This document shows, in pieces, positions 1 to 8,432 of a stretch of 64,000 nt of DNA; position 1 is the first letter of the stretch; each line of letters begins with the position of its first letter. A program made the position numbers and the translations under genes. The notes below the pieces were generated by a model, which saw only the letters and a program-made list of their open reading frames with translations, ran no database searches and was not told the origin of the DNA. Source of the stretch: Candidatus Rifleibacteriota bacterium (GTDB taxonomy: Bacteria > Muiribacteriota > Ozemobacteria > Ozemobacterales > Ozemobacteraceae); NCBI GenBank assembly GCA_024710355.1, contig JANJUX010000017.1:21038-85037 (forward strand), read 5' to 3'.

Positions 1-190
1 GGATCATCTCGATCTTGCGGTTCGGGTGAATCGTCGGGTGGTTGAGAATCTTGCTCAGATCATCGACCCCGGCATAACAGGCGAAAAACGCCTGAAAGTC
101 CTTGAACGATTCCTCAAAGCGCTCACCCTCGATCGTCGAGAAGAACGCCTCGGCGTAGCGCTTCGTGATGATTTTCTGCTTTTTATCCAT
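1..190 (-). CDS. atpH: F-type ATP synthase delta subunit, N-terminal part (runs off left edge)
   Basis: Only the first ~63 codons are in the window. The ATG at 190-188 overlaps the TGA of the upstream atpF by one base (TGATG), so translation is probably coupled. The peptide begins MDKKQKIITKRYAEAFFST; 'KRYAEAFF' is the usual start of delta/OSCP subunits, which tie the stator stalk to the top of F1. The rest of the operon (atpA, G, D, C) is expected to the left, outside the window. Identification rests on this N-terminal signature plus position after atpF. Confidence 0.88.
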   Translation of the reverse strand, partial: MDKKQKIITKRYAEAFFSTIEGERFEESFKDFQAFFACYAGVDDLSKILNHPTIHPNRKIEMI

Positions 191-825
191 CAGTGCGCCC
201 CATGGTCGGGAAGATCGTTTTCGAGCCGCTCGATCGTGCGGGCGATCATGCGCCGATGATGCTCGTCGTCAAGCGATTCCTCGACGACTTTTTCGGCAGC
301 CATAAGTGTCAGCTGTACGACATCCTCGCGAATACGTGCCCAGGCCGACTGACGTTCCATGAAGATTTCCATTTCGCCCTGTTCGATGATTTCTTCAGCC
401 TTTTTACGCGCTTCGTCGATGATTTCCTCGACCCGCTCATCGGCCGAACGAATGGCCTTCTGCCTGATCTCGTAGAGTTCCTGCTGAATGTTCTCGATGT
501 GTTTCTCGTATTCAGCCTTCAGTTCGAGGGTTTTCGCCTTTTCGGCTTCGATTTCGAGACGGATACGGCCGATGTGGCGGCGGCGTTCCTCGATGATGTT
601 GCCGATGGGCGCAAAGAGAAACTTTTTCAGCAGAAACAGCAGAATGAAAAAGTTGATCGTCTGCGAAATCAGCACCGTCAGGTCGAAGTCGAACATGCCC
701 GGCGCGTGCGCCACCGGCATTTCAGCATGCGGTTCGGCAGCCGAAACGGCGACGGCCGACAACAGAAGAACCAGCACCAGCAGCGATGCCGATTTTCCGT
801 GCTGCCTGAGTTGGAGCCTGTTCAT
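190..825 (-). CDS. atpF: F-type ATP synthase subunit b with signal-peptide-like N-terminus
   Basis: Subunit b (211 aa) forms the peripheral stalk linking F1 to subunit a. Residues 13-30 look like a cleavable signal peptide ending in A-x-A (SAVAVSAAEP). A second hydrophobic stretch at ~50-70 is the true membrane anchor, followed by a long charged heptad-rich helix (~75-190) typical of the b dimer. The family is usually ~160 aa with one N-terminal anchor, so the extra leader is a visible extension. It lies 12 bp downstream of atpE and overlaps atpH by one base. Identity is secure from order and architecture; cleavage of the leader is inference. Confidence 0.92.
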   Translation of the reverse strand: MNRLQLRQHGKSASLLVLVLLLSAVAVSAAEPHAEMPVAHAPGMFDFDLTVLISQTINFFILLFLLKKFLFAPIGNIIEERRRHIGRIRLEIEAEKAKTLELKAEYEKHIENIQQELYEIRQKAIRSADERVEEIIDEARKKAEEIIEQGEMEIFMERQSAWARIREDVVQLTLMAAEKVVEESLDDEHHRRMIARTIERLENDLPDHGAH

Positions 826-837
826 TTTATGCCTCGA

Positions 838-1083
838 TTACCACTTGACGAAGAGAAGAATGAGGGCGATCAGCAGACAGTAGATCGCCAGCGATTCAAT
901 CATCGCCAGACCGATGATCATGGTGAAACGCAGATCGTTGGCCAATTCTGGCTGGCGGGCCATGGCGTCGGTCGTCTGGGCAATGACCTTGCCCTGGGCG
1001 TAAGCGGCCATGCCGCTGCCAAAGGCGACGCAGAAAGCCGCACAGACGATTTCGGCAATATGACTGATAGCGGTGGGATCCAT
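838..1083 (-). CDS. atpE: F-type ATP synthase subunit c (probable Na+-type)
   Basis: An 81-aa hairpin of two membrane helices with the polar loop RQPE at residues 43-46; it oligomerises into the rotor ring. The ion-carrying carboxylate is E63 in helix 2 (AMIES). Aligned on RQPE, Q30, E63, S64 and Y68 fall exactly on the sodium-ligand positions Q32, E65, S66 and Y70 of the Ilyobacter c subunit; T67 there is L65 here. Sodium coupling is therefore likely but inferred. It sits between atpB and atpF. Confidence 0.95.
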   Translation of the reverse strand: MDPTAISHIAEIVCAAFCVAFGSGMAAYAQGKVIAQTTDAMARQPELANDLRFTMIIGLAMIESLAIYCLLIALILLFVKW

Positions 1084-1098
1084 AATTTCCTCCTGTTT

Positions 1099-1776
1099 TC
1101 AGTGCCCGTCGGACAGGGCACCGGACAAATAGACACCGGTGAGAATAGTGAACACGAGAGCCTGCAGCAGGCTGGTGAAGAGCGCCATAATATACATCGG
1201 CAACGGCACCAGCAGCGGGAAAAGCGCGACCGAGAGCACGAGAATGACCACGTCTTCACCCATGATGTTGCCGAAAAGGCGTAGAGTCATGCTGATCGGC
1301 CGTGAAATTTCGCCGATGATGTGAATTGGCAGCATCAATGGCGCCATCCACCAGATGTTGCCGGTGAAATGCTTGATGTAGCCGAAACCGTGCGCCCTGA
1401 TACCCAGATAAAACGTGTAAATAAAGACGATCAATGCCATGCCCAGACAGTTCGAGAACAGGCTGGTCGGCGACTTGAGACCCGGAACCAGGCCGAGCGC
1501 ATTGCTGGCAAAAATGTAAATGAAAATCGTCGCCATCAGCGGCAGCAGCTCGTGGGCATTCTTTTCGCCGACGATCATCTTTACCAGGCCTTCGAGGCTT
1601 TCGTAGACGTATTCCAGTGTCGCCTGGCCGATGCTGCCCTCAGCTTCACTGAGATTGCGGGTCAGATACCAGCAGCCGCCCGCCAGGAACAGGGTGATCA
1701 GCCAGGGCAGAACTGCGCCCGGCGATGCCGGAATGAAGGCAAAAAGATAAAAGATTTTCTGTTCGAGTGCGTGCAT
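1099..1776 (-). CDS. atpB: F-type ATP synthase subunit a
   Basis: A 225-aa integral membrane protein with about five or six hydrophobic helices. Subunit a provides the ion half-channels beside the c ring. The essential stator arginine is R166 in the conserved motif MTLRLFGN (163-170); E156 precedes it in GEISRP. The C-terminal helix contains the usual LQALVFTILTGVYL. It lies in the middle of the atp operon, 15 bp before atpE. Length is near the short end of the family. Confidence 0.95.
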   Translation of the reverse strand: MHALEQKIFYLFAFIPASPGAVLPWLITLFLAGGCWYLTRNLSEAEGSIGQATLEYVYESLEGLVKMIVGEKNAHELLPLMATIFIYIFASNALGLVPGLKSPTSLFSNCLGMALIVFIYTFYLGIRAHGFGYIKHFTGNIWWMAPLMLPIHIIGEISRPISMTLRLFGNIMGEDVVILVLSVALFPLLVPLPMYIMALFTSLLQALVFTILTGVYLSGALSDGH

Positions 1777-1788
1777 GTTGCGCCCTGT

Positions 1789-2184
1789 CTACCTGCTATC
1801 GGCATTTTTGTGACCGGTGTAAAGCACCCACAAAACTGTCGCGAGCACCGCCAGCTGACTGGCGAAGATACCGAGAACCATCTGTGACACCGAAACCCCA
1901 AGCCTTGAGAGAACGAACACCAGCATGGCAATGAAAAGCAGCTTCAGATTAGAAAACACCAGCGCCGGAACATTTGCCCAGGCTGGTGCTTTTTCGAGAA
2001 CCACAAATCCTTCGATCAGAACGATAAAACTTATGCTCCCCAGATAATACCCTATAATCGCAGAATAGTAAAATGCGCCGCTTCGCAGCCAGGCAACCAG
2101 CAGCGCCAGAATCGCCGGCAGACCGAGCAGCAGCACGTTCCGCTCACATCTGCGAAGTTTTGTTCTCAGCTCGGTCGCGTTCAT
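1789..2184 (-). CDS. atpI: ATP synthase subunit I (AtpI-like)
   Basis: A 131-aa protein with four hydrophobic segments (about 19-32, 36-56, 70-93, 98-122) and a basic N-terminus. Small proteins of this shape just upstream of atpB are AtpI/UncI, an accessory factor reported to help c-ring assembly and possibly Mg2+ handling. Its start overlaps the end of the upstream atpZ-like gene by 41 bp in another frame, and it ends 12 bp before atpB. Sequence identity in this family is poor, so the call rests on position and topology. Confidence 0.75.
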   Translation of the reverse strand: MNATELRTKLRRCERNVLLLGLPAILALLVAWLRSGAFYYSAIIGYYLGSISFIVLIEGFVVLEKAPAWANVPALVFSNLKLLFIAMLVFVLSRLGVSVSQMVLGIFASQLAVLATVLWVLYTGHKNADSR

Positions 2185-2431
2185 TTCTGAAAGCTCCCAT
2201 ACTTTCTTTCAGCTGCTTGTATGTCTGCACACCGGCAGCCGCCAGTCCGAACAGTATACCACCCATCACCCCGTACGGAGCGACCTGAAAATACGCATCG
2301 ACCTTGAGTCCGGCAAACAGCCCGATGGCAACGCAGACCCCGCCGGTCAGCCCGGTGCTCAGCACATTGCCCAGCACCCCCGTCTGCCGCACCAGCTTCT
2401 CCCCGCGCCGTCCGTTTTCGTTATTTATCAA
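2144..2431 (-). CDS. AtpZ/AtpI-like small membrane protein, first gene of atp operon
   Basis: A 95-aa protein with two membrane helices (about 23-42 and 50-71) separated by KVDAYFQVAPYG, matching the 'putative F0F1-ATPase subunit' (AtpZ) type often found ahead of atpI. It starts at a TTG at 2431; AGGAG (2442-2446 on the complement) sits 10 bases upstream. A nearer ATG at 2437 opens only a five-codon frame. The hairpin at 2454-2544 lies immediately upstream. Confidence 0.7.
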   Translation of the reverse strand: MINNENGRRGEKLVRQTGVLGNVLSTGLTGGVCVAIGLFAGLKVDAYFQVAPYGVMGGILFGLAAAGVQTYKQLKESMGAFRNERDRAENKTSQM

Positions 2432-2446
2432 TGCCCATGTACTCCT

Positions 2447-2544
2447 AAAAACAGGCGCGGAGAGAAGCCGGGATTACTTTTCCGTAAGCTTGTGAGCGAT
2501 AGCGAATCGCTGAAGGAAAAGTAACCCGGCTGATAGGCCGCGCC
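2447..2544 (-). terminator. Long hairpin plus U-tract between debranching enzyme and atp operon
   Basis: Read on the minus strand, GGCGCGG (2544-2538) pairs with CCGCGCC (2460-2454). Inside it a 16/17-base arm (2530-2515) pairs with 2483-2467 with one bulged base, and a small AGCGATTCGCTATCGCT hairpin caps the loop. The outer stem is followed by TGTTTTT (2453-2447) and then directly by the Shine-Dalgarno of the atpZ-like gene. It can serve as the terminator of the debranching-enzyme gene or as an attenuator in the atp leader. A weak -10 (TATAAC, 2559-2554) would start RNA right at the hairpin. Confidence 0.65.
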
Positions 2545-2566
2545 GTTGAACCGGTTATAACCATGG

Positions 2567-4555
2567 TTAAATTACAAGTGTGGGTTTTTGGCCCTTTATA
2601 TCTTCGATGTAGCAGCGCAGCAGTTCGGCGACACTCCAGGCCTGGGCGAAGCAGCCGCGCGGGCTGTGCGGCATGTTGCCGTCGAAGATTTCTGAAATGC
2701 TGCCGAGGCAGGCTTCGCGGTTCAGGTGGTTGATGAATGGCTCGATCATCAGCGAGGCGCGCAGCTGTGATTCCATCGAGAAGTTGTTGACCTTCAGATA
2801 CGAACTGATGAACGGCCCGATGAGAAAGCCCCAGACCGTGCCCTGATGATAGGCACCGTCACGCTTGACCCGGTCGCCACCGTAGAAACCCTCGTAATGC
2901 TCGTCGCTGGGAGCGAGGCTGCGCAGTCCATACGAGGTGTAAAGCTTGGCGAAGACCGCGTCGACGACCGCCTTCTCTTCGGCGTGGTCGAGAACGTTGA
3001 ATGGCAGAAAAACCGCGAAGATCTGATTCGGCCTGAATGCCAGGTCGGCACTGCCGTCAGTTTTGATATAGTCGAAAAGGCAGTTCTTACGCTCGTTCCA
3101 GAATACCTTGTGAAACGAGGCCCTGACCCGGCGCGCCAGCGCCGTGACTTCACGTGAATGGCCCTCGAATTTTTCCTGAAAGATCGCGTAGATTTTGAGC
3201 GCATTATACCAGAGAGCATTGACTTCGACCGCTTTGCCGTTGCGGGGCGTTACCACCCAGCCATCGACCTTCGCATCCATCCAGGTCAGCTGCACGTCAG
3301 GGGTGCCGGCGCTGATCAGGCCGTCTTCCTGGTCCATTGCGATTTCATATCTGGTGCCGTTCTGAAAGGCCTCGATGATCGCCGTCATGCCGTCGAACAG
3401 ATGCTCGCGCACAAACTCGTAGTCGTCGGTATATTCGATGAACTTGTAGGCGGCGACGAAAAACCACAGTGAGGCATCGACGCTGTTGTATGAAGCTTCA
3501 TTGCCGCTGTCGGCGAAGCAGTTGGGCACCAGTCCGTTCTGAATGGCGCCGGCAAAGGTGCGCAAAATCGATCTGGCGTCGTCAAAACGCCCGGTGACCA
3601 GCGTCAGACCAGGCAGTGAGATCAGGCTGTCGCGACCCCAGTCAGAAAACCATGGGTAGCCGGCAATGATCGTGCGGCTGCCGGTGCTCTGCCGGTCGAC
3701 GATGAACTGGTCGGCTGCCAGCAGCAGCTGGCGCAGCAGCGGGTCGGTCGAATGCAGCGACCCGGCGATGTTTTCCAGACGCTGTTCTTCGCGTTTTCGC
3801 AGGTCCATCGGGTTGAACGAGCTGATCGGCCGGTCTGAGAAAATAATCGAGGCCGAGCCATTGAACGGGCTGACTTCAAGGTAACCGCACGAAAAGTCAT
3901 CTTCGAGCGCCGGCAGACCACGCTCTTCTTCCATCTGCAGCATGATATCCTTGTGCCAGCGACAGTCTTCGACGAATTTGCCGCGGTCCCATCTGATGTA
4001 GAGCTCGGGGGCGTTGGTGAACGGCTGCACTTTCATCTGCCGTTCAAAAACCTCAGCGCAGTCCTGTACCCCGGCGTTTTCATACATGTTGCCGTGAAAA
4101 TCCCTGAAAAGAAAATGCGGCCTGACACGCAATGACACCTTGCGGTTGTTGCCGAGCAGTTTGTAGGTGACCAGCGTCGTGTTCTGCCCGTAAACCATAC
4201 TGATAGTCTTGATCAGCATGACGTCGCGGATCTGGTAATACCAGGTCGGCAGCGGGTCGCGTTCGAAGCGTTCGAGATGCAGATAACCGGCCGGGTTTTT
4301 GATGTCTTCGGCATGTACACAGGTCGACAGCGAAAACTCCCTGCGGTCGATGATCAGAGTTTCTTCAAGCCGCGATACCAGCACCAGTCTTTCGACCGGC
4401 GGCCGCTGCGCCGCCACGAGAATGCCGTGGTAGCGCCGGGTGTTGATGCAGGGAATCGTCGAGCCGGCGAAACCGCCGATGCCGTTGGTCAGCAACCATT
4501 CCTGTCGCGTCGCTCTCGCAATGTCTGACTGAATTTCGCGCCCGGTTACGGTCAT
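2567..4555 (-). CDS. Glycogen debranching enzyme (amylo-alpha-1,6-glucosidase, GDE type)
   Basis: A 662-aa cytosolic enzyme of the glycogen debranching family (GH133-type C-terminal domain) that removes alpha-1,6 branch stubs during glycogen breakdown. The N-terminal GDE_N-like beta-sandwich covers roughly residues 1-230 (LLTNGIGGFAGSTI at the start). The (alpha/alpha)6 catalytic part follows with SDWGRDSLISLPGL (~303-316), TWMDAKVDGW (~425) and EVNALWYNAL. The ATG at 4555 has GGAG about 9 bases upstream. It is a single gene, divergent from polA, with no other glycogen genes nearby. Confidence 0.88.
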   Translation of the reverse strand: MTVTGREIQSDIARATRQEWLLTNGIGGFAGSTIPCINTRRYHGILVAAQRPPVERLVLVSRLEETLIIDRREFSLSTCVHAEDIKNPAGYLHLERFERDPLPTWYYQIRDVMLIKTISMVYGQNTTLVTYKLLGNNRKVSLRVRPHFLFRDFHGNMYENAGVQDCAEVFERQMKVQPFTNAPELYIRWDRGKFVEDCRWHKDIMLQMEEERGLPALEDDFSCGYLEVSPFNGSASIIFSDRPISSFNPMDLRKREEQRLENIAGSLHSTDPLLRQLLLAADQFIVDRQSTGSRTIIAGYPWFSDWGRDSLISLPGLTLVTGRFDDARSILRTFAGAIQNGLVPNCFADSGNEASYNSVDASLWFFVAAYKFIEYTDDYEFVREHLFDGMTAIIEAFQNGTRYEIAMDQEDGLISAGTPDVQLTWMDAKVDGWVVTPRNGKAVEVNALWYNALKIYAIFQEKFEGHSREVTALARRVRASFHKVFWNERKNCLFDYIKTDGSADLAFRPNQIFAVFLPFNVLDHAEEKAVVDAVFAKLYTSYGLRSLAPSDEHYEGFYGGDRVKRDGAYHQGTVWGFLIGPFISSYLKVNNFSMESQLRASLMIEPFINHLNREACLGSISEIFDGNMPHSPRGCFAQAWSVAELLRCYIEDIKGQKPTLVI

Positions 4556-4683
4556 TGCCTTGTCTCCTGATTTTTGAATCTTCTGCGCAAAGTCTATACC
4601 ACCCCGCCCGCAAAAGCAAACTTGCGGTTTAAAACGCCGGGCGGGTGGTGTATACTCAGGTGATAAAATTGCCGGAGGGGTAC
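4556..4683. promoter_or_regulatory. Divergent intergenic region, debranching enzyme / polA
   Basis: A 128-bp spacer between divergent genes. Toward polA there is a TATACT -10 box at 4651-4656 without a good -35 at 17 bp. Toward the debranching enzyme, TATAGA (minus strand) stands 16 bp from TTTGCT. polA's ribosome site GGAGGGG is at 4674-4680. Promoter assignments are by eye. Confidence 0.4.
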
Positions 4684-7560
4684 ATGCGACGCTGCCTGCT
4701 GATCGACGGAAACAACATCATTTTTCGCGCCTATTATGCTTTTCAGAACCAGAGACTGAAGACCAGCGACGGGGTGCAGACCGGGGCACTGTATGGCTTT
4801 CTGCGCATGCTGCTCAAAATGCTGAAAGACCGCCAGCCTGACCTGATCGCCGTTGCCTTCGATACCTCGCGCAACACGTTCAGACGCCGACTGTACCCCG
4901 AATACAAGGCGAAACGCAAACCGACGCCAGAAGACCTGCTGGCCCAGATTCCGCTGGCACACCAGGCGGTCGCGGCCCTTGGCGTTAAAATCATGACTCA
5001 CGAAGATTACGAGGCCGACGATCTGATCGGGTCCGCCGCCAAAAGCCTGGCGAAGGAATACGAAGTCAATATCGTTACCGGTGATCGTGACCTGCTGCAG
5101 CTCATCGACGACCACATCACCGTCGAGCTCTGCCAGAAGGGCGTGACCGAAATTCGCGAGGTCAACCCCGATGAATTCGTCAAAGAATATGGTTTCCCGC
5201 CACAGGGAATAATCGATCTAAAAGCACTGATGGGCGATGCTTCCGATAATATTCCGGGCGTAAAGGGCATCGGCGAAAAGAAGGGGCTCGCGCTGATTCA
5301 GCAGTTCGGCAGCATCGACCGGCTCTACCGCGAAATTGCCACGGTCGATAACGAAAAGATGCGCCAGAAACTCGTCGAAGAAGAAGCAATGGCACGTCTC
5401 TCACACGATCTGGCAACGATCCGGGTCGATGTGCCGACTTTCGTGCAGCCCGCTGACCTGCACTGGAACCCAGACAACCTCAATTCAGACGCTTTTACCG
5501 GCTTTCTTGCCCGCTATGAATTCAACTCGCTGTATCGCGAATTCGCCGGCCGCGATCTGCACGCCCGGGCCCGGGCGGCTGCGGGTGCATCTGCCCCCTC
5601 TGCCCCGGCCTTCGTCGGTGAGAGCCAGGCTCCTTTCTCTGCGCCAGTAGGCGGCCCGACCACTGGCGATCTGTTCGCCGCCCCGGCATCGCATGCTGAC
5701 ACGGCATTGCATGCCGGCACAGAATTTGCAGTCGCCTCTGCCGGCACCGCCTTTCAGCCGGTGCCGGGCGAAAAGCTCATCGTCAGCTCACTGGCCGAAC
5801 TGCAGAAATTCTGGGCCGAAGTCGGCGACGTGCTCTGCCTTGACATCGAAACCGATGGCTTTGACGCGGTAAGTGACCGTATCGTCGGTATTTCATTCGC
5901 CACCGGCAGCGCTAAAGCCGTGTATGTGCCGCTGCGTCACGCCTACCTCGGGCTCTCGCCAGAAGATCAGATGCCACCCGAAGAGTTGTTTGCGTTTTTG
6001 CGCGCTAACCTCAAAGGGCGTCGCATCGTCGGCCACAATCTCAAGTTCGATCTTGCCTTTCTTGCAGAAGAGGGAGTCAGTGCCGGCGGCGACCTTTTCG
6101 ATACTCTGATTGCCGCCTATGTCATCGACCCGACCCGGTCGAATGCCCTGAAAAGCCTTGGGCGCAGTCTGCTCGGCTTCGATATGACCGAATTCAACAA
6201 GGTTGCGGCCGGTGGCAGCTTTGCCGCCGTCGATCTGGCAGCGGCCCGTGACTATGGCTGCCAGGACGTTCTCGTGACCATGCACCTTTACCCGCTGCTG
6301 CAGAAAGAACTGGCCGATAAAAAACTGCTGCAGCTTTTCAATGAACTAGAAATGCCTCTCGTCTCGATTCTGCAGGGCATGGAACGCTTTGGTATCGGCC
6401 TCAATGAACGCTATCTGACTGAGCTGGGTCGTGATCTCACCGACCATGCCGCCGAACTCGAAGCGACCATTCACGGTTATGCCAACCGGGTTTTCAATGT
6501 CAATTCGACGCAGCAGCTGCAGGAGGTGCTCTTTAAAGACCTCGGCCTCAACCCGCCGAAAAAGACAAAAACCGGCTATTCGACCGACAGCGAAGTGCTG
6601 CGGCTGCTGGCGCCGGCACACCCGATCTGTGGTGCCCTGCTCGAATACCGCGAGCTGGCAAAAATGAAATCGACCTACGCCGAGTCCCTGACCACCCTGG
6701 TTAACCGCAAGACCGGCCTGATTCACGCCAGTTTCAACCAGGCGGTCACCGCCACCGGCCGCCTTTCGAGCTCGAACCCGAATATGCAGAATATTCCGAT
6801 CAAGACCGAACTCGGGCGTAAAATCAGGCGGGCCTTTGTACCGCCCCGCCAGGGAGATCTGTTCGTGTCGATCGACTATTCGCAGATCGAACTGCGCCTG
6901 CTGGCACACTTTTCACAAGACCCGGGCCTCGTAGAGGCCTATCAGAAGGGCATCGATATTCATGCCATCAGTGCCGGCCGCATTTTTCACAAAGAGCCTG
7001 CCGATGTCACTTCGTCGGAGCGCAACGTCGGCAAGACCGTTAATTTCGGTATTCTCTACGGCATTTCGGCGCATGGGCTCGCCGAAGACCTCGCAATCAG
7101 CCGGCCGCAGGCCAAAGAATACATCGACGCCTTCTATAACGGCTTCGCGCATGTCAACGAATTTTTTGAACAGGTGCTGGCAGAGGCCCGCCAGAGCGGC
7201 GAGATCGCAACTCTGCTCGGCCGTGTCAGGCATCTGCCCGACATCAATTCGGGCAAGTTTCAGCTGCGCAGCGGCGCCGAACGCATCGCTAAAAATACCC
7301 GCCTGCAGGGTTCGGCCGCCGATCTCGTCAAGAAAGCGATGATCGAAACCTCGCGTTGGCTGTGCGATAACGGCTTTCAGTCACGGCTGATTCTGCAGAT
7401 TCACGACGAACTGGTCTATTCGGTGCCCGAAAGCGAGCTGCACCAGGTGGCCCCCGAACTGAAGCGCATCATGGAAACCTGTGTGACGCTCAACGTGCCG
7501 CTGGTTTGCGATGTGTCGTTCGGGCCGAATCTCGCCGACCTGAAAGATTATGTCGCATGA
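4684..7560 (+). CDS. polA: DNA polymerase I
   Basis: A 958-aa three-domain DNA polymerase I for Okazaki-fragment maturation and repair. Start chosen at ATG 4684 behind GGAGGGG rather than the upstream in-frame start at 4645. The 5'-3' exonuclease fills residues 1-290 (LIDGNN at 6-11, VTGDRDLL, DNIPGVKGIG). An Ala/Pro-rich linker (~295-370) follows. The 3'-5' exonuclease looks active: D386/E388 in DIETDG, VGHNLKFD, and YGCQD. Polymerase motifs include D731 in SIDYSQIELR, the O-helix NVGKTVNFGILYG, and D908 in HDELVYS. The stop overlaps the next gene's ATG (ATGA). Confidence 0.97.
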   Translation: MRRCLLIDGNNIIFRAYYAFQNQRLKTSDGVQTGALYGFLRMLLKMLKDRQPDLIAVAFDTSRNTFRRRLYPEYKAKRKPTPEDLLAQIPLAHQAVAALGVKIMTHEDYEADDLIGSAAKSLAKEYEVNIVTGDRDLLQLIDDHITVELCQKGVTEIREVNPDEFVKEYGFPPQGIIDLKALMGDASDNIPGVKGIGEKKGLALIQQFGSIDRLYREIATVDNEKMRQKLVEEEAMARLSHDLATIRVDVPTFVQPADLHWNPDNLNSDAFTGFLARYEFNSLYREFAGRDLHARARAAAGASAPSAPAFVGESQAPFSAPVGGPTTGDLFAAPASHADTALHAGTEFAVASAGTAFQPVPGEKLIVSSLAELQKFWAEVGDVLCLDIETDGFDAVSDRIVGISFATGSAKAVYVPLRHAYLGLSPEDQMPPEELFAFLRANLKGRRIVGHNLKFDLAFLAEEGVSAGGDLFDTLIAAYVIDPTRSNALKSLGRSLLGFDMTEFNKVAAGGSFAAVDLAAARDYGCQDVLVTMHLYPLLQKELADKKLLQLFNELEMPLVSILQGMERFGIGLNERYLTELGRDLTDHAAELEATIHGYANRVFNVNSTQQLQEVLFKDLGLNPPKKTKTGYSTDSEVLRLLAPAHPICGALLEYRELAKMKSTYAESLTTLVNRKTGLIHASFNQAVTATGRLSSSNPNMQNIPIKTELGRKIRRAFVPPRQGDLFVSIDYSQIELRLLAHFSQDPGLVEAYQKGIDIHAISAGRIFHKEPADVTSSERNVGKTVNFGILYGISAHGLAEDLAISRPQAKEYIDAFYNGFAHVNEFFEQVLAEARQSGEIATLLGRVRHLPDINSGKFQLRSGAERIAKNTRLQGSAADLVKKAMIETSRWLCDNGFQSRLILQIHDELVYSVPESELHQVAPELKRIMETCVTLNVPLVCDVSFGPNLADLKDYVA

Positions 7561-8432
7561 AAAAGCCGCCTTTACTGCTTCTGCACGGAATCTGCAACAA
7601 CGCCAACCTCTTTGCGGTGCCATCTGGTCTGGGCATGCATCTGAGCGAATACTTCACCATCTACCCGGTAAGTTACCCGATCGAAGCGCATCGTAACCAC
7701 CCATGGGATTTCGATTTTCATCTGCAGCATGATCTGCCGGTTATCTGGCAGCAGATCTGCCGCGAGGCCGGCGAAAAACCATGCGTTCTCGGATACAGCA
7801 TGGGTGGCATGCTGTCGATGGCCGCACAGGCCACCGGCGTTATCGACGCGCCGGCGATCATCACCGCCGGGTCACCCTTCACCTTTGGCATGATTCCGCT
7901 TTACCCGCCATTGATGCGCACCTGGGTGCGCATTTCGGCGCTCACCGGTTACCGCACCGTGCCGATTCGCCTGCTCGGGCGAATTATCTGCGCGATGATG
8001 GCGGCGACCGCACCCGGCCGGGCCGCGGTCGACATCAATCTGTTTCGCAACCTCATCAAGACCGCCTGTGTCAACGTGCCGGTCGAAACTTTTCTGCAGG
8101 CCCTGACCTGGGCCAAAACCCGCAAATTCTCAGATCGCACCGGCGAAAATGACTATCTGCAGAAATTTCCGGCGATCACTGCGCCGGTCTGCCTGATTTA
8201 CGGCAGCAACGACCGCATTGCGCCGGCCCACACGGTCGAAGCCGGTTATAAAGCCGTCGGCTCGAAGAACAAAGCATTGATCGGAATTCAGGGTGGTACC
8301 CACATGAACATGACCGTCGGCGACAACGCCCGCAAAATTGCGGCGATTACCGATGCCTGGTGCAAACGCGACGAAGAGTCGCTCGAGGCCGACCTGCGTC
8401 AGCACGCCACCCTCGCCTGCCTCCAGCCCTAG
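7557..8432 (+). CDS. Alpha/beta hydrolase fold protein
   Basis: A 291-aa soluble alpha/beta hydrolase starting at the ATG inside polA's stop (ATGA overlap), so co-translated with it. The oxyanion loop is LLLLHGICNN near the N-terminus. The nucleophile elbow is GYSMGG (Ser ~83). The acid is probably D in YGSNDRIAP and the base is H in GGTHMN, so the triad is complete. Substrate is unknown; the fold covers esterases, lipases and acyltransferases. It ends convergently with ribF: both stop codons are read from the palindrome CTAG at 8429-8432. Confidence 0.8.
   Translation: MKKPPLLLLHGICNNANLFAVPSGLGMHLSEYFTIYPVSYPIEAHRNHPWDFDFHLQHDLPVIWQQICREAGEKPCVLGYSMGGMLSMAAQATGVIDAPAIITAGSPFTFGMIPLYPPLMRTWVRISALTGYRTVPIRLLGRIICAMMAATAPGRAAVDINLFRNLIKTACVNVPVETFLQALTWAKTRKFSDRTGENDYLQKFPAITAPVCLIYGSNDRIAPAHTVEAGYKAVGSKNKALIGIQGGTHMNMTVGDNARKIAAITDAWCKRDEESLEADLRQHATLACLQP

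Noticed and set aside
193..1284. A 363-codon plus-strand open frame opposite atpF-atpE-atpB
   Set aside because: It spans three conserved genes on the other strand and shows no family motif; a GC-driven shadow.
7561..7660. The longer start of the hydrolase frame at 7506
   Set aside because: It would overlap polA by more than 50 bp; the ATG at 7557 in the ATGA overlap fits the HG motif spacing of the fold and coupled translation.
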